Assembly (NCBI GenBank): GCA_016870355.1
Contig: VGBR01000013.1
Coordinates: 17,754 to 81,753, forward strand
DNA: 64,000 nt
Source of the DNA: Actinomycetota bacterium
GTDB taxonomy: Bacteria; Actinomycetota; Acidimicrobiia; IMCC26256; PALSA-555
Direction of reading: 5' to 3'
Positions 42,862 to 52,038 of this stretch are shown piece after piece; position 1 is the stretch's first letter; every line of letters starts with the position of its first letter. The position numbers and the translations under genes were made by a program. A model generated the notes under the pieces. That model saw only the letters and a program-made list of their open reading frames with translations. It did not search any database and had not been told where the DNA came from.

Positions 42862-43644
42862 CTAGTTGCGCGTGGCGCTGGCGACCGGTTCGAGACCGAG
42901 GAGCAGTGCCCGCGCCTCCGACAGCTCGGCGAGGCGCTCGGCGGCACCGTCGGGCGATGCGCCGTGATCGGGGTGCGCGAGGCGCGCCAGTCGCCGGAAT
43001 CGGGCCTGCACGTCGGATTCGACGATCACCATCTCGGCCTTCAGCCCCAGCACCTCCATCGCCCACCGCCGTTCGGACGGCACGCCGCGCCACGGGTCGT
43101 CGCCCTTTGTGGCGACGGGACGGGCACCGGGTGCGAACGGTGCGAGCCCGGGCACTCCTTCGAGGAGTCGACGAACCACGAAGCCCTCGGGCAAGCCGCC
43201 CGATCGCAGCGCGCCATCGATCGCCCGCAACGCGACCTGCCGTGCGGTCGGCCGAAGCGTGGCGACGGCCATCACCGCGCCGATCACCTGCGGAGCTGAG
43301 CGACCATGGCAGTCGAGCTCGAGGACGACCTGACGTCCACCGCCGGGAAGCTCCTCCCCCATGATGCGGTGACGCGACCGGTCGAGCCCGTGCGTGTCGG
43401 TTTGGAGGCGGTAGCGCATCGCGATGCGCGGCACGTCCAAGCCGTCGCGCGCCTCGCGCAGCAGCTTGGTGAACATCTCTTCTTGCTCTTCGTCGAGCCA
43501 CCCCATGTGCTCGACGATCACCGCGCCGAGAAGCACACCGCCGTACGCCGGTCCACTGGTAGGTAGGTACGCGCCGTCGAGCGCCACCCGCCGGGTCGGC
43601 ATGTACCGCCGCGTGTGCCGAACGTTCAGCTCCGCGAGCAGCAT
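42862..43644 (-). CDS. Protein with C-terminal J-domain (DnaJ-like)
   Basis: A 260-residue protein. The last 70 residues form a J-domain: [21 protein letters not shown], then [15 protein letters not shown] with the HPD tripeptide that stimulates Hsp70 ATPase. The N-terminal 180 residues ([40 protein letters not shown]) form an unrecognised domain, perhaps RusA-like in feel but not assignable. ATG 43644 has TAGGAG eight bases upstream; GTG 43650 is an alternative. An 8-bp AT-rich inverted repeat lies between it and icd. Likely a co-chaperone with a specific client. Confidence 0.75.
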   Translation of the reverse strand: MLLAELNVRHTRRYMPTRRVALDGAYLPTSGPAYGGVLLGAVIVEHMGWLDEEQEEMFTKLLREARDGLDVPRIAMRYRLQTDTHGLDRSRHRIMGEELPGGGRQVVLELDCHGRSAPQVIGAVMAVATLRPTARQVALRAIDGALRSGGLPEGFVVRRLLEGVPGLAPFAPGARPVATKGDDPWRGVPSERRWAMEVLGLKAEMVIVESDVQARFRRLARLAHPDHGASPDGAAERLAELSEARALLLGLEPVASATRN

Positions 43645-43656
43645 GGTCACACTCCT

Positions 43657-43698
43657 ATTTGGTCAATCCGAACCCTCACCGTTGCAAATCGACCAAAT
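43657..43698 (-). promoter_or_regulatory. AT-rich inverted repeat ATTTGGTC/GACCAAAT
   Basis: ATTTGGTC (43657-43664) and GACCAAAT (43691-43698) form a perfect 8-bp inverted repeat spaced by 26 bp, in the 56-bp gap between the icd stop and the J-domain gene start. It could be an operator or an icd terminator stem. It stands out because it is AT-rich in a GC-rich window. Confidence 0.45.
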
Positions 43699-43706
43699 GG
43701 ACGGGG

Positions 43707-44900
<1,194 letters not shown>

Positions 44901-44912
44901 TGGCTCGACTCC

Positions 44913-45125
44913 TTAGCGAGTGGCGGCGACGACCGCGAGGGTAACGAGGTACACGAGCACGAAGCCCATCGCGGTCCACCAGAACAACGGCTGGCTGAAC
45001 GCGGGACCCGAAGCCAGGCCGACCAGGTCGGCTCCGCACGCTGGGCAACGCTCGTCGGCGCTCGTGACTGCGGTCTCGCAGAGCGGACAGGCGTCGGTGG
45101 CCGGCGGCGCCGCGGAGGCGCTCAC
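44913..45125 (-). CDS. Small zinc-ribbon membrane protein
   Basis: A 70-residue protein. A double Cys knuckle (CPLCE and RCPACGADL) forms a zinc ribbon in the N-terminal half, followed by one transmembrane helix (FWWTAMGFVLVYLVTLAVVAA). GTG 45125 overlaps the folD stop as GTGA, so it is translationally coupled. Upstream extension of the open frame runs inside folD in another phase and is rejected. Function unknown. Small ribbon-plus-helix proteins at this position are easy to miss in annotation. Confidence 0.75.
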   Translation of the reverse strand: MSASAAPPATDACPLCETAVTSADERCPACGADLVGLASGPAFSQPLFWWTAMGFVLVYLVTLAVVAATR

Positions 45126-45988
45126 AGCGAACGGTCGACGCGCCGCTCGGCGGCGTCCACGGTGTTGGAGAGGAGCATGGCGCGGGTCGTCGGGCCGACG
45201 CCGCCCAGCCGTGGCGTGATCCATCCGGCGACCTCGCCGACGGACTCGTCGACGTCAGGCACGACCTTGCGTCCGTCCATCGTGATGCCCGCGCTCACTA
45301 CGGCGGCACCGGGCTTCACCATGTCGGGAGTGACGATCGAGGCTGTGCCCGCGGCGGCGATCAGGATGTCGGCCTCTCTCGTGTACGCCGCGAGATCGGC
45401 GACCCCGGTGTGCACGACCGTGACCGCCGCGTTCGCGTTCGGCTCCTTGAGCGCGAGCAGGAGCGCCAGCGGTCGACCGATCGTGAGACCACGTCCGACG
45501 ATCACCACGCGCTGTCCCGTGATGGGCACGTTGTGGTCGGCGAGCAGCCCCTGGATGCCGAGCGGTGTGCACGGCCGCGGCCCCTGCACCCCCATGACGA
45601 GACGACCAAGGTTGACGGGATGCAGGCCGTCAGCATCCTTCTCGGGATCGACGGCGAGCAGCGCGGCCTCTTCGTCCAAGTGCTTCGGGAGCGGGAGCTG
45701 CACGATGTAGGCGTCGACCGCGGGGTCGTTGTTCATGGCGTCGATCTCGGCGTGGAGCTGCGTCCACGACACGTTCGCGGGCAGCTCCTTCTGCACCGAC
45801 GCCATGCCGATGTCAGCGCTGTCGTTGTGCTTGCCGCGCACGTACGCCGCGCTGTTCGGGTCCTCGCCGACGAGGATCGTGCCGAGCCCGGGGGTGATGC
45901 CGCGCTCGATGAGCAGCTGCACGCGACTGCGCAGCCGTTCCTTCGTGCGTTCGAGGAACGCGTTCCCGTCGAGCAGCTCGGCCGGCAT
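45122..45988 (-). CDS. folD: Methylenetetrahydrofolate dehydrogenase / methenyl cyclohydrolase
   Basis: A 288-residue bifunctional FolD. Signatures are TILVGEDPNSAAYVRGKHND (catalytic Lys after YVR), VQLPLPKHLDEE, KDADGLHPVNLGRL and GRGLTIGRPLALLL for NADP. It interconverts methylene-, methenyl- and formyl-tetrahydrofolate, which supplies formyl donors to PurN and PurH encoded just upstream. ATG 45988 overlaps the purH stop as TGATG. The zinc-ribbon gene overlaps its stop. Confidence 0.95.
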   Translation of the reverse strand: MPAELLDGNAFLERTKERLRSRVQLLIERGITPGLGTILVGEDPNSAAYVRGKHNDSADIGMASVQKELPANVSWTQLHAEIDAMNNDPAVDAYIVQLPLPKHLDEEAALLAVDPEKDADGLHPVNLGRLVMGVQGPRPCTPLGIQGLLADHNVPITGQRVVIVGRGLTIGRPLALLLALKEPNANAAVTVVHTGVADLAAYTREADILIAAAGTASIVTPDMVKPGAAVVSAGITMDGRKVVPDVDESVGEVAGWITPRLGGVGPTTRAMLLSNTVDAAERRVDRSL

Positions 45989-47496
45989 CAGTGGAGGAAG
46001 TGGCGTTCGCCGGTGAAGACCATCGCGAGGCCGAGCTCGTCGGCCTTCTCGATCGTCGCTTCGTCACGCATGGCGCCGCCGGGCTGGATGACCACGGCGA
46101 CGCCGGCGGCCGCGGCGGCCTCGATCCCGTCGGGGAACGGGTAGAACGCGTCGCTCGCGCACGCTCCCCCCTTGGCGCGGCCGTCGGCCTTCTTCGCCGC
46201 AATCTCGCCGGACTCGACCCGGTTCTGTTGGCCGGCACCGATTCCGACCGCCTGACCGTCCTTCACGAGCACGATCGCATTCGACTTCACGTGCCCGCAT
46301 ACCCGCCACGCGAACTCCACGTCACGCCATTGCTCGTCGGTCGGCGCGACCTTGGTGACGACGCGCCAGTCGTCGCGGCTGGCCACGAAGCCATGCGGCT
46401 CCTGAAGCAGGAAGCCGCCGGAGATCTGGCGCACATCGAGCGTCACCGCCTCGGGCGCGGGCGCTTCGAGGATGCGAGTGTTCTTGCGCTTGGCGATGAG
46501 CGCGTCGATCGTGCCGGGCTCGGCACCGGGGAAGATCACGACGTCGGCTTGAGGCCCTGCCACCATGAACTCGGTCGTCCCGCCGTCGAGCGGACGGTTC
46601 AGCGCGACGATGCCCCCGAACGCCGACCGCTCGTCGCACTCCAACGCGCGCTGGTACGCGGTCGCGAGGTCGTCGGCCACCGCCACGCCGCACGGGTTGG
46701 CGTGCTTGATGATGGCGCAGGCCGGTTGGTCACCAAGATCGTGGACCAGACGCCAGGCAGCATCGGTGTCGTAGAAGTTGAGGTACGACAGCGCGAGGCC
46801 GGCGTGCTGATGCACGTCGTCCCACCAGCTGGTCGTGCCCGACAACCGGTAGCGGGCGGCCTGCTGGTGCGGGTTCTCGCCGTAGCGCAGCTCGTCCTCG
46901 GTGCGATCGAGCGGTAGCACGAGGTGCTCGGGCAGCAGCTCGTCGCCCTGGAGCCAGCGGACGATCGCCGCGTCGTACGACGCGGTACGAGCGAACGCCT
47001 CGAGCGCGAGCGCGCGTCGGGTCTCGTCCGACAGCGTGCCGGCGTTGGACCGAAGCTCTTCGAGCACGCCGTCGTACTGGGCCGGCGCAGTGACAATGCC
47101 CACCCACGCGTGGTTCTTCGCCGCGGCGCGGGTCATCGCCGGGCCACCGATGTCGATGGTCTCGATCTCTGGGCGCTCCTCGAAGGGATAGAGGTTGACG
47201 ACGACGAGGCTGAACGGCTCGATGCCGTGCGTCTCGAGGTCGGCGCGGTGCGACTCCTTGCCGAGGTCGGCGAGGATGCCGCCGTGGATCTTCGGGTGGA
47301 GCGTGACCACCCGGTGCTCGAGCATCTCGGGTGATCCTGTGACGTCGGCAACCGCGGTCACCGGCACGCCCGCGTCCGCAATCGCGGTTGCCGTGCCGCC
47401 CGACGACACCAGCTCGAAGCCCAGCTCGTGCAGACCCTTCGCGAAGTCGCCCAACCCCGTCTTGTCGAACACCGACAGCAACGCCCGCTTGCTCAT
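45988..47496 (-). CDS. purH: Bifunctional AICAR transformylase / IMP cyclohydrolase
   Basis: A 502-residue enzyme for the last two steps of IMP synthesis. The N-terminal MGS-like cyclohydrolase domain has LLSVFDKTGLGDFAKGL, SSGGTATAI and the HPKIHGGIL signature. The C-terminal transformylase has RYGENPHQQAARY, IIKHANPCGVA and YPFPDGIEAAAAAGV. ATG 47496 is chosen; the frame extends through an upstream hairpin but that is non-coding. purN lies upstream and folD downstream on the same strand. Confidence 0.96.
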   Translation of the reverse strand: MSKRALLSVFDKTGLGDFAKGLHELGFELVSSGGTATAIADAGVPVTAVADVTGSPEMLEHRVVTLHPKIHGGILADLGKESHRADLETHGIEPFSLVVVNLYPFEERPEIETIDIGGPAMTRAAAKNHAWVGIVTAPAQYDGVLEELRSNAGTLSDETRRALALEAFARTASYDAAIVRWLQGDELLPEHLVLPLDRTEDELRYGENPHQQAARYRLSGTTSWWDDVHQHAGLALSYLNFYDTDAAWRLVHDLGDQPACAIIKHANPCGVAVADDLATAYQRALECDERSAFGGIVALNRPLDGGTTEFMVAGPQADVVIFPGAEPGTIDALIAKRKNTRILEAPAPEAVTLDVRQISGGFLLQEPHGFVASRDDWRVVTKVAPTDEQWRDVEFAWRVCGHVKSNAIVLVKDGQAVGIGAGQQNRVESGEIAAKKADGRAKGGACASDAFYPFPDGIEAAAAAGVAVVIQPGGAMRDEATIEKADELGLAMVFTGERHFLH

Positions 47497-47520
47497 CACT
47501 GCGTCCCTCGCGGGGAATTC

Positions 47521-47557
47521 GGCACGTTGCTTGTTGCTCTGCAACAACGCACGTGTC
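47521..47557 (-). terminator. Hairpin between purN and purH (family copy H3)
   Basis: GGCACGTTGCTTGTTGC (47521-47537) pairs with 47541-47557 at 13 of 17 positions, with loop TCT. On the sense strand it starts 22 nt after the purN stop with GGG-TTTT-CGACACG and ends ACGTGCCGAATTCCC, very like copy H1. It could end purN transcription or attenuate purH. Confidence 0.65.
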
Positions 47558-47578
47558 GAAAACCCCCGGGCCGAGTGG

Positions 47579-48154
47579 TCATGACGTGACCTGCTCGAGC
47601 TGTTGGCGGATCACTTGGGGATAGAGGTCGCGCTCCACCTCTTTGATGCGCTCGTGCAACGACTCCTCGGTGTCGTCGGGAAGCACCGGCACCTCTTGCT
47701 GGGCGAGGATCGGCCCTTCGTCGACCTCGAGCGTTGCCAGGTGCACCGTGCACCCGGTCACGTCGACCCCCGCCGCGAGCGCGTCGCGCACGGCGTGCCA
47801 ACCCTTGAACGCCGGCAGCAATGAGGGATGCGTGTTGAGGATGCGCGACGGGTACGCGTCATGCACCTCCTGCGAGAGGATCGTGCCGAACCCGGCCATC
47901 GCGACGAGGTCGACCTCGTGGCGCTTCAGCGCGTCGACCACGCGATGCGTGTACCCGTCGCGGTCGAAGTCGTCACCGAAGGACTCGCGCTCGACGAGCT
48001 CCACGGCCACACCGGCTCGCTCCGCCCGATCGACCGCCGGGCAAGCGCGGTCGACAACCGCAACCGCGATCCGGAGCCCGGCGTCGAGGATGGCCTGGAG
48101 GATCGTGCCGCTCCCTGACGCGAGCACTCCGAGCCTCCGCACGGATCGGACCAT
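47579..48154 (-). CDS. purN: Phosphoribosylglycinamide formyltransferase
   Basis: A 191-residue PurN. LGVLASGSGTILQAILD binds the phosphate; the catalytic Asn-His-Asp set is visible in ILNTHPSLLPAF and TGCTVHLATLEVDEGPIL. It transfers a formyl group from 10-formyl-THF to GAR. ATG 48154 gives a short natural N-terminus; a GTG at 48178 in frame is an alternative. It is divergent from the 48324 membrane-protein gene across about 170 bp, which holds a 7-bp hairpin at 48201-48220. Confidence 0.94.
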   Translation of the reverse strand: MVRSVRRLGVLASGSGTILQAILDAGLRIAVAVVDRACPAVDRAERAGVAVELVERESFGDDFDRDGYTHRVVDALKRHEVDLVAMAGFGTILSQEVHDAYPSRILNTHPSLLPAFKGWHAVRDALAAGVDVTGCTVHLATLEVDEGPILAQQEVPVLPDDTEESLHERIKEVERDLYPQVIRQQLEQVTS

Positions 48155-48200
48155 ATCTGACGGACTCGGTGTCACCACACGGCGATGTAACCACCGGCGT

Positions 48201-48220
48201 CGTCTGCGAGCCGGCAGACG
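48201..48220 (+). promoter_or_regulatory. Leader hairpin CGTCTGC/GCAGACG upstream of the 48324 gene
   Basis: A perfect 7-bp stem with a 6-nt loop lies about 100 bp before ATG 48324, in the divergent region shared with purN. It is followed by TACTTG, a poor -10. Its role is unknown. Confidence 0.35.
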
Positions 48221-48323
48221 CCCGCCTCAGGGTACTTGCGTCGGGGACCGATCCGTGGTGGGCTGCCCTCGGGCGCCCGGACGGCGGTCGCGCCCTCACA
48301 GACTGTCGTTCGGAGGCAATTGA

Positions 48324-48770
48324 ATGGCTGTAGACATCAACAAGCTCTCGAGAGGTGAGCAGGTCATCAGCGTCAGCGCGATCGTCCTGATCATCTTCTC
48401 GTTCATCAAGTGGTACGGCGTCGACGTCGGTGGTGGCGAAGTCGGTGGCGTCGAGATCCCCGGCGCGTCCTTCAGCGCGAACGGGTGGGACCGGACGCTC
48501 GGGATGTTCGCCGCGATCTTCGCGATCGTGATGCTGGCGCAGATCCTCGCGTCGAAGTTCGGCAACATGGACATGCCCAACCTGGGTGGCGTCACCTGGG
48601 GCCAGGTGCACCTCGGCCTCGGCGTCGCCGCTGCTGTCTTCGTCATCATCTGCTTCTTCGATGACGGTGGTGCCGACAAGAAGTTCGGCCTCTTCGTGAG
48701 CGTCGTTGCGGCGCTGGGTCTCGCCGCCGGTGGCTATCTGAAGTTCCAGGAAGACAAGGGCGCACCCTAG
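48324..48770 (+). CDS. Small membrane protein with about four helices
   Basis: A 148-residue protein with a soluble N-terminus (MAVDINKLSRGEQ) and hydrophobic segments at about 14-32, 60-78, 98-113 and 122-138. A Gly/Val-rich external loop lies between the first two (GVDVGGGEVGGVEIPG). No family is recognised with confidence. GGAGG lies 7 nt before ATG 48324. It is followed by a strong TTCG-loop terminator and then by two larger membrane proteins, between purN and sucD. Actinobacteria often carry uncharacterised membrane genes there. Confidence 0.8.
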   Translation: MAVDINKLSRGEQVISVSAIVLIIFSFIKWYGVDVGGGEVGGVEIPGASFSANGWDRTLGMFAAIFAIVMLAQILASKFGNMDMPNLGGVTWGQVHLGLGVAAAVFVIICFFDDGGADKKFGLFVSVVAALGLAAGGYLKFQEDKGAP

Positions 48771-48815
48771 GCAATGGGTGGCGGACCTACCGTCTGAAGC
48801 ACCGCTCTTCGATCA

Positions 48816-48843
48816 CGGCCCCCGCTTCGGCGGGGGCCGTGTC
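48816..48843 (+). terminator. Rho-independent-like terminator with TTCG tetraloop
   Basis: CACGGCCCCCGC-TTCG-GCGGGGGCCGTG: a perfect 12-bp stem closed by a stable UUCG loop, 46 nt after the stop of the 48324 gene, followed by TCGCGTC rather than a T-run. A near-identical copy follows the next gene. Confidence 0.8.
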
Positions 48844-48913
48844 GCGTCACCGTCCAGTTGACGAACGTGTCGACGACGGACCAATCTCCGGCCACTTCAA
48901 CTAGGGGGGTTTC

Positions 48914-49933
48914 GTGGCCGGCATCGTTTCTGCAGATGCACTGAAGGCTCGATTCGGTTGGCGAGCTGAGCGACGACCCGAGCCTGGCTTCGGCCACGTG
49001 CTCGCGGCCGCAGCTGGCTCGTTCTTGGTGTTCTCCGCGTTCGCCCTCGTCAACGAGCTCGCCGATCCCGGCGATCGTCAGCTGCCCGGCATCATCTTCA
49101 GCCTGGCGCTGCTGGCCGTCGGCGTCATCGGCGGCATGCAGTTCACCGGACCGCTGCGCAGCGCCTTTGCCACGGTCATCGTCCTCGCCACGCCGCTCCT
49201 CTGGATCTACGTGTTCCTGGTTGAGGGTGACGGCGGGCGGGGCGACCTTCGTGCCGTCTACCTCTTGACCATCGCGAGCTATGCGGTGTTCGCGTCGGTC
49301 GTGTGGACGCGCGGCCGCGGGATCATGATCGGGCTCTTCCTCGTGGTCTTCACCGCGTGGGTGCTCTTCGAGGTCGGCGGCGACACCGGTGGTTCCGTGC
49401 CGTTCTCGGACCAGATCAACACTTTGCAAGCACCGGGCCCGGTCGATCTCAGCGCATTTGGTAGTGGCGACACCACCACCGACGTGTCGATCGCGAGCCT
49501 GATCCTCGGGCTGGTCTACCTGGCTGCGGCGTTTCGCTTCGACCGGCAGAAGCTCACGGGTCTCGCTACCCCGTTCATCGCAGTCGGCGCGTTCTTCGGG
49601 ATCATCGGCGCCATCACCCTCGGGACCGAAGGCGAGAGCCAGATGGCCGCGGGGTGGTCTGCGGCGGGCATCGGCCTGGTCGTGGGTGTGATCGGCGGAC
49701 TCGGCCTCCATCGACGCGGCACGACCTGGATCGGTGTGCTGTTCATCAAGGGTGGGCTGGTCGTCGTCGCCGAGGACATCAGCAACGATCCACTCGCGCT
49801 CGCCGGCATATTCCTCGTGTTTGCGATTGGCCTCGCCGTGATCGCGTTGGTCTCTGCACAGAAGTTCGGGGAGTACGTCGACGGTGACGAACAGGGCGGC
49901 ACGGTAGCGAGCCCTCGACCGATCTCTATATAG
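48914..49933 (+). CDS. Polytopic membrane protein, paralogue of the next gene
   Basis: A 339-residue protein with about ten predicted membrane helices, starting at GTG 48914 behind AGGGGGG. The N-terminal cytoplasmic tag FGWRAERRPEPGFGHVL is shared with the gene at 50022, as are the segments RGRGIMIGLFLVVF and LTGLATPFIA. The two proteins are therefore tandem duplicates. A polar loop in the middle (DQINTLQAPGPVDLSAFGSG) differs between them. No transporter or enzyme motif is visible; function unknown. Confidence 0.82.
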   Translation: MAGIVSADALKARFGWRAERRPEPGFGHVLAAAAGSFLVFSAFALVNELADPGDRQLPGIIFSLALLAVGVIGGMQFTGPLRSAFATVIVLATPLLWIYVFLVEGDGGRGDLRAVYLLTIASYAVFASVVWTRGRGIMIGLFLVVFTAWVLFEVGGDTGGSVPFSDQINTLQAPGPVDLSAFGSGDTTTDVSIASLILGLVYLAAAFRFDRQKLTGLATPFIAVGAFFGIIGAITLGTEGESQMAAGWSAAGIGLVVGVIGGLGLHRRGTTWIGVLFIKGGLVVVAEDISNDPLALAGIFLVFAIGLAVIALVSAQKFGEYVDGDEQGGTVASPRPISI

Positions 49934-49948
49934 CGACTTCGCGACGTG

Positions 49949-49974
49949 CACGGCCCCTGCTTCGGCGGGGGCCG
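49949..49974 (+). terminator. Second TTCG-loop terminator, copy of the one at 48816
   Basis: ACGGCCCCTGC-TTCG-GCGGGGGCCGT: an 11-bp stem with one G-U-type pair, followed by GTCGCGTCA just as in the first copy. It lies 16 nt after the stop of the 48914 gene and ends about 48 nt before the next start, so the tandem genes are separate transcription units. Confidence 0.75.
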
Positions 49975-50021
49975 TGTCGCGTCATGATCCGCCGCAGCCT
50001 TCGACCGACAAAGGGGATGTC

Positions 50022-51038
50022 ATGAGCACCACGTACGGGCCCGCGATGCCGTCGTCGCGGTTGGCCGGGCTGTTCGGCTGGCGGGCCGAGCGCCGGCCCG
50101 AACCGGGCTTCGCGCATGTGTTGGGTGCTGGCGCCGCGTTCTTCCTCTGGCTCGCCACGAACGCGCTGGTTGGTGAGGTCGCGAGCGACGACGTCCAGCT
50201 CCCCGGCATCCTGTTCAACGCCGCGCTGTTGGTGATCGCGCTCCTCGTGGGCGCGCTCATGGCAGGACCCGTCCGCACGGGCGCAGTCGCGCTCTGCGTC
50301 TTCACCGTGCCGGTCATCTGGGGCTTGACGCTCGGCGAGGGCGGCCCAGTCGGCGACGGCGACACGCGCCTCTTCTACATCCTCACGATCGTGAGCTACA
50401 GCGGGTTGGCCACGCTCTTGTGGACGCGCGGCCGCGGGATCCTCGTCGGCCTCGTGCTCCTCCTGGTGTTCTCGTGGGTCGTGTGGGAGGTCGACAACGG
50501 CAAGAACTCGATCCCGTTCCAGGGTCAGATCGAGGCCACGAGCCAGTCCGGGGACGGAGTCCGCCTCGACGATCCGTCGTCGAGCAGCGACGCCGGTGAC
50601 AACACCACAGAGACATCCGTCGCAGCGCTCGGGATCGGACTCGTGTACCTCGGCGCTGCTGCCGCGCTCGACCGCAAGAAGCTTGCCGGACTCGCGACAC
50701 CGTTCATCGTCGCGGGGTTCATCGCCACGGTGGCTGGTGCCAGCGTGCTGGGATTCCGCGAGAGCGTGGTCGCGGGCGGCTTGGCGCTCGCGCTCGCTGG
50801 CCTCGTCATCGGGCTCGTAGGTGGGCTCGGGATGGATCGCCGCTTCTCCACCTGGACGGGCGTGATCCTCGTGGTGATCGGCGTGGGCGTGGCCGCCACC
50901 GAGGTTCCCGACAGCAACCTGGGCTTCGCCGGCCTGTTCGCCTTGATCGGCGTCGGGCTCGCCGGGGCGGCGTGGCTCTTCGCGCCGATCCTGGGCGAGT
51001 TCACCGATGGCGACGTGAACGCCGGCAAGGTGACCTAG
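50022..51038 (+). CDS. Polytopic membrane protein, tandem paralogue
   Basis: A 338-residue protein with about ten membrane helices and the same N-terminal motif (LFGWRAERRPEPGFAHVL) as the preceding gene. It also shares LWTRGRGILVGLVLL, the polar Ser/Asp-rich loop (DDPSSSSDAGDNTTE) and KKLAGLATPFIVAG. ATG 50022 has AAGGGGA upstream. Convergent with sucD, 27 bp away. Family and function are not recognised. The conserved soluble RRPEPGF tag may be a docking site. Confidence 0.82.
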   Translation: MSTTYGPAMPSSRLAGLFGWRAERRPEPGFAHVLGAGAAFFLWLATNALVGEVASDDVQLPGILFNAALLVIALLVGALMAGPVRTGAVALCVFTVPVIWGLTLGEGGPVGDGDTRLFYILTIVSYSGLATLLWTRGRGILVGLVLLLVFSWVVWEVDNGKNSIPFQGQIEATSQSGDGVRLDDPSSSSDAGDNTTETSVAALGIGLVYLGAAAALDRKKLAGLATPFIVAGFIATVAGASVLGFRESVVAGGLALALAGLVIGLVGGLGMDRRFSTWTGVILVVIGVGVAATEVPDSNLGFAGLFALIGVGLAGAAWLFAPILGEFTDGDVNAGKVT

Positions 51039-51065
51039 ACGCGGGGACCGACTTCGTCGCGCACC

Positions 51066-51950
51066 TCAGAGCGAGGCGACGACTCCGACCATGAGCTCGC
51101 CGGCTTCGGTCGGGTTCAGCGCGACCTGAGCACCTGCGTCCTTCAGCGCTTCCATCTTGGCGGCAGCGGTGCCCTTGCCGCCGGAGACGATCGCGCCGGC
51201 GTGGCCCATCTTCTTCCCGGGAGGTGCGGTCACGCCGGCGATGTAGCTCACGACCGGCTTGCTCATCCCCGCCTTGATGAACGCAGCTGCCTCTTCCTCG
51301 GCTGAGCCGCCAATCTCACCGATCATCATCACGGCCTTGGTCTCAGGATCGGCCTCGAACGCGCGCAGACAGTCGATGAAGCTCGTGCCCGGCACAGGGT
51401 CGCCGCCGATGCCCACACACGTCGTCACGCCGACGTCGTTCAGCTTGAGCTCGTAGAGCGCCTGGTACGTGAGCGTGCCCGAACGACTGACGATCCCGAC
51501 GGGTCCGCCGTCCTTTGCGATGTGCCCGGCGGTGATGCCGATGTTGCACTTGCCCGGGCTGATGATGCCGGGACAGTTCGGACCGAGCAGCTGCACGCTG
51601 GGGTAGTCGCGCTCGAGCTTGTTGTAGAACCACGCCTCGTCGTGCGCGGGCACACCCTCGGTGATGACGACCACGAACTCGACGCCACCTTCCGCCGCGT
51701 CCATGACGGCGTCTTTCACGCCCGGCGCGGGGATGAACACGCACGACGCGGTCGCGCCGGTGGCGGCCACCGCCTCACCGACCGACGCGAAGATCGGTAT
51801 CCCGTCGACGTCGGTGCCCGCCTTCTTCGGGTTCGTGCCCGCGACGACCTGCGTGCCGTACTCGCGGTTGAGCAGCCCGTAGAACTTGCCCTGCGATCCG
51901 GTGAGCCCCTGGTAGACGACCTTGGTGGTCTCGTCGACAAAGATCGCCAT
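51066..51950 (-). CDS. sucD: Succinyl-CoA synthetase, alpha subunit
   Basis: A 294-residue SucD. The CoA-binding Rossmann part has [15 protein letters not shown] and [28 protein letters not shown] is the family core. The phosphohistidine is in [17 protein letters not shown]. With SucC it couples succinyl-CoA cleavage to NTP formation. ATG 51950 is chosen because upstream sequence is the 82-bp repeat, not protein. sucC lies upstream on the same strand, separated by that repeat. Confidence 0.95.
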   Translation of the reverse strand: MAIFVDETTKVVYQGLTGSQGKFYGLLNREYGTQVVAGTNPKKAGTDVDGIPIFASVGEAVAATGATASCVFIPAPGVKDAVMDAAEGGVEFVVVITEGVPAHDEAWFYNKLERDYPSVQLLGPNCPGIISPGKCNIGITAGHIAKDGGPVGIVSRSGTLTYQALYELKLNDVGVTTCVGIGGDPVPGTSFIDCLRAFEADPETKAVMMIGEIGGSAEEEAAAFIKAGMSKPVVSYIAGVTAPPGKKMGHAGAIVSGGKGTAAAKMEALKDAGAQVALNPTEAGELMVGVVASL

Positions 51951-51956
51951 CAGATC

Positions 51957-52038
51957 TCCCGCTCTCGGCGCTGCGCGCCGGGCCGCTCGGGCCCCACTCG
52001 CTGCGCCGCAGGGTACCTGCGCCGCGAACGCTCGCTCA
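51957..52038 (-). repeat. 82-bp dispersed leader repeat, copy B (between sucC and sucD)
   Basis: It matches copy A at 33881-33962 in 76 of 82 positions by my count. Its outer end supplies the sucC stop codon, and it ends 7 nt before the sucD ATG. It carries GCAGGTACCCTGC on the sense strand (52008-52020) and the same two hairpins, so sucD may have its own promoter inside the sucCD unit. Confidence 0.8.
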
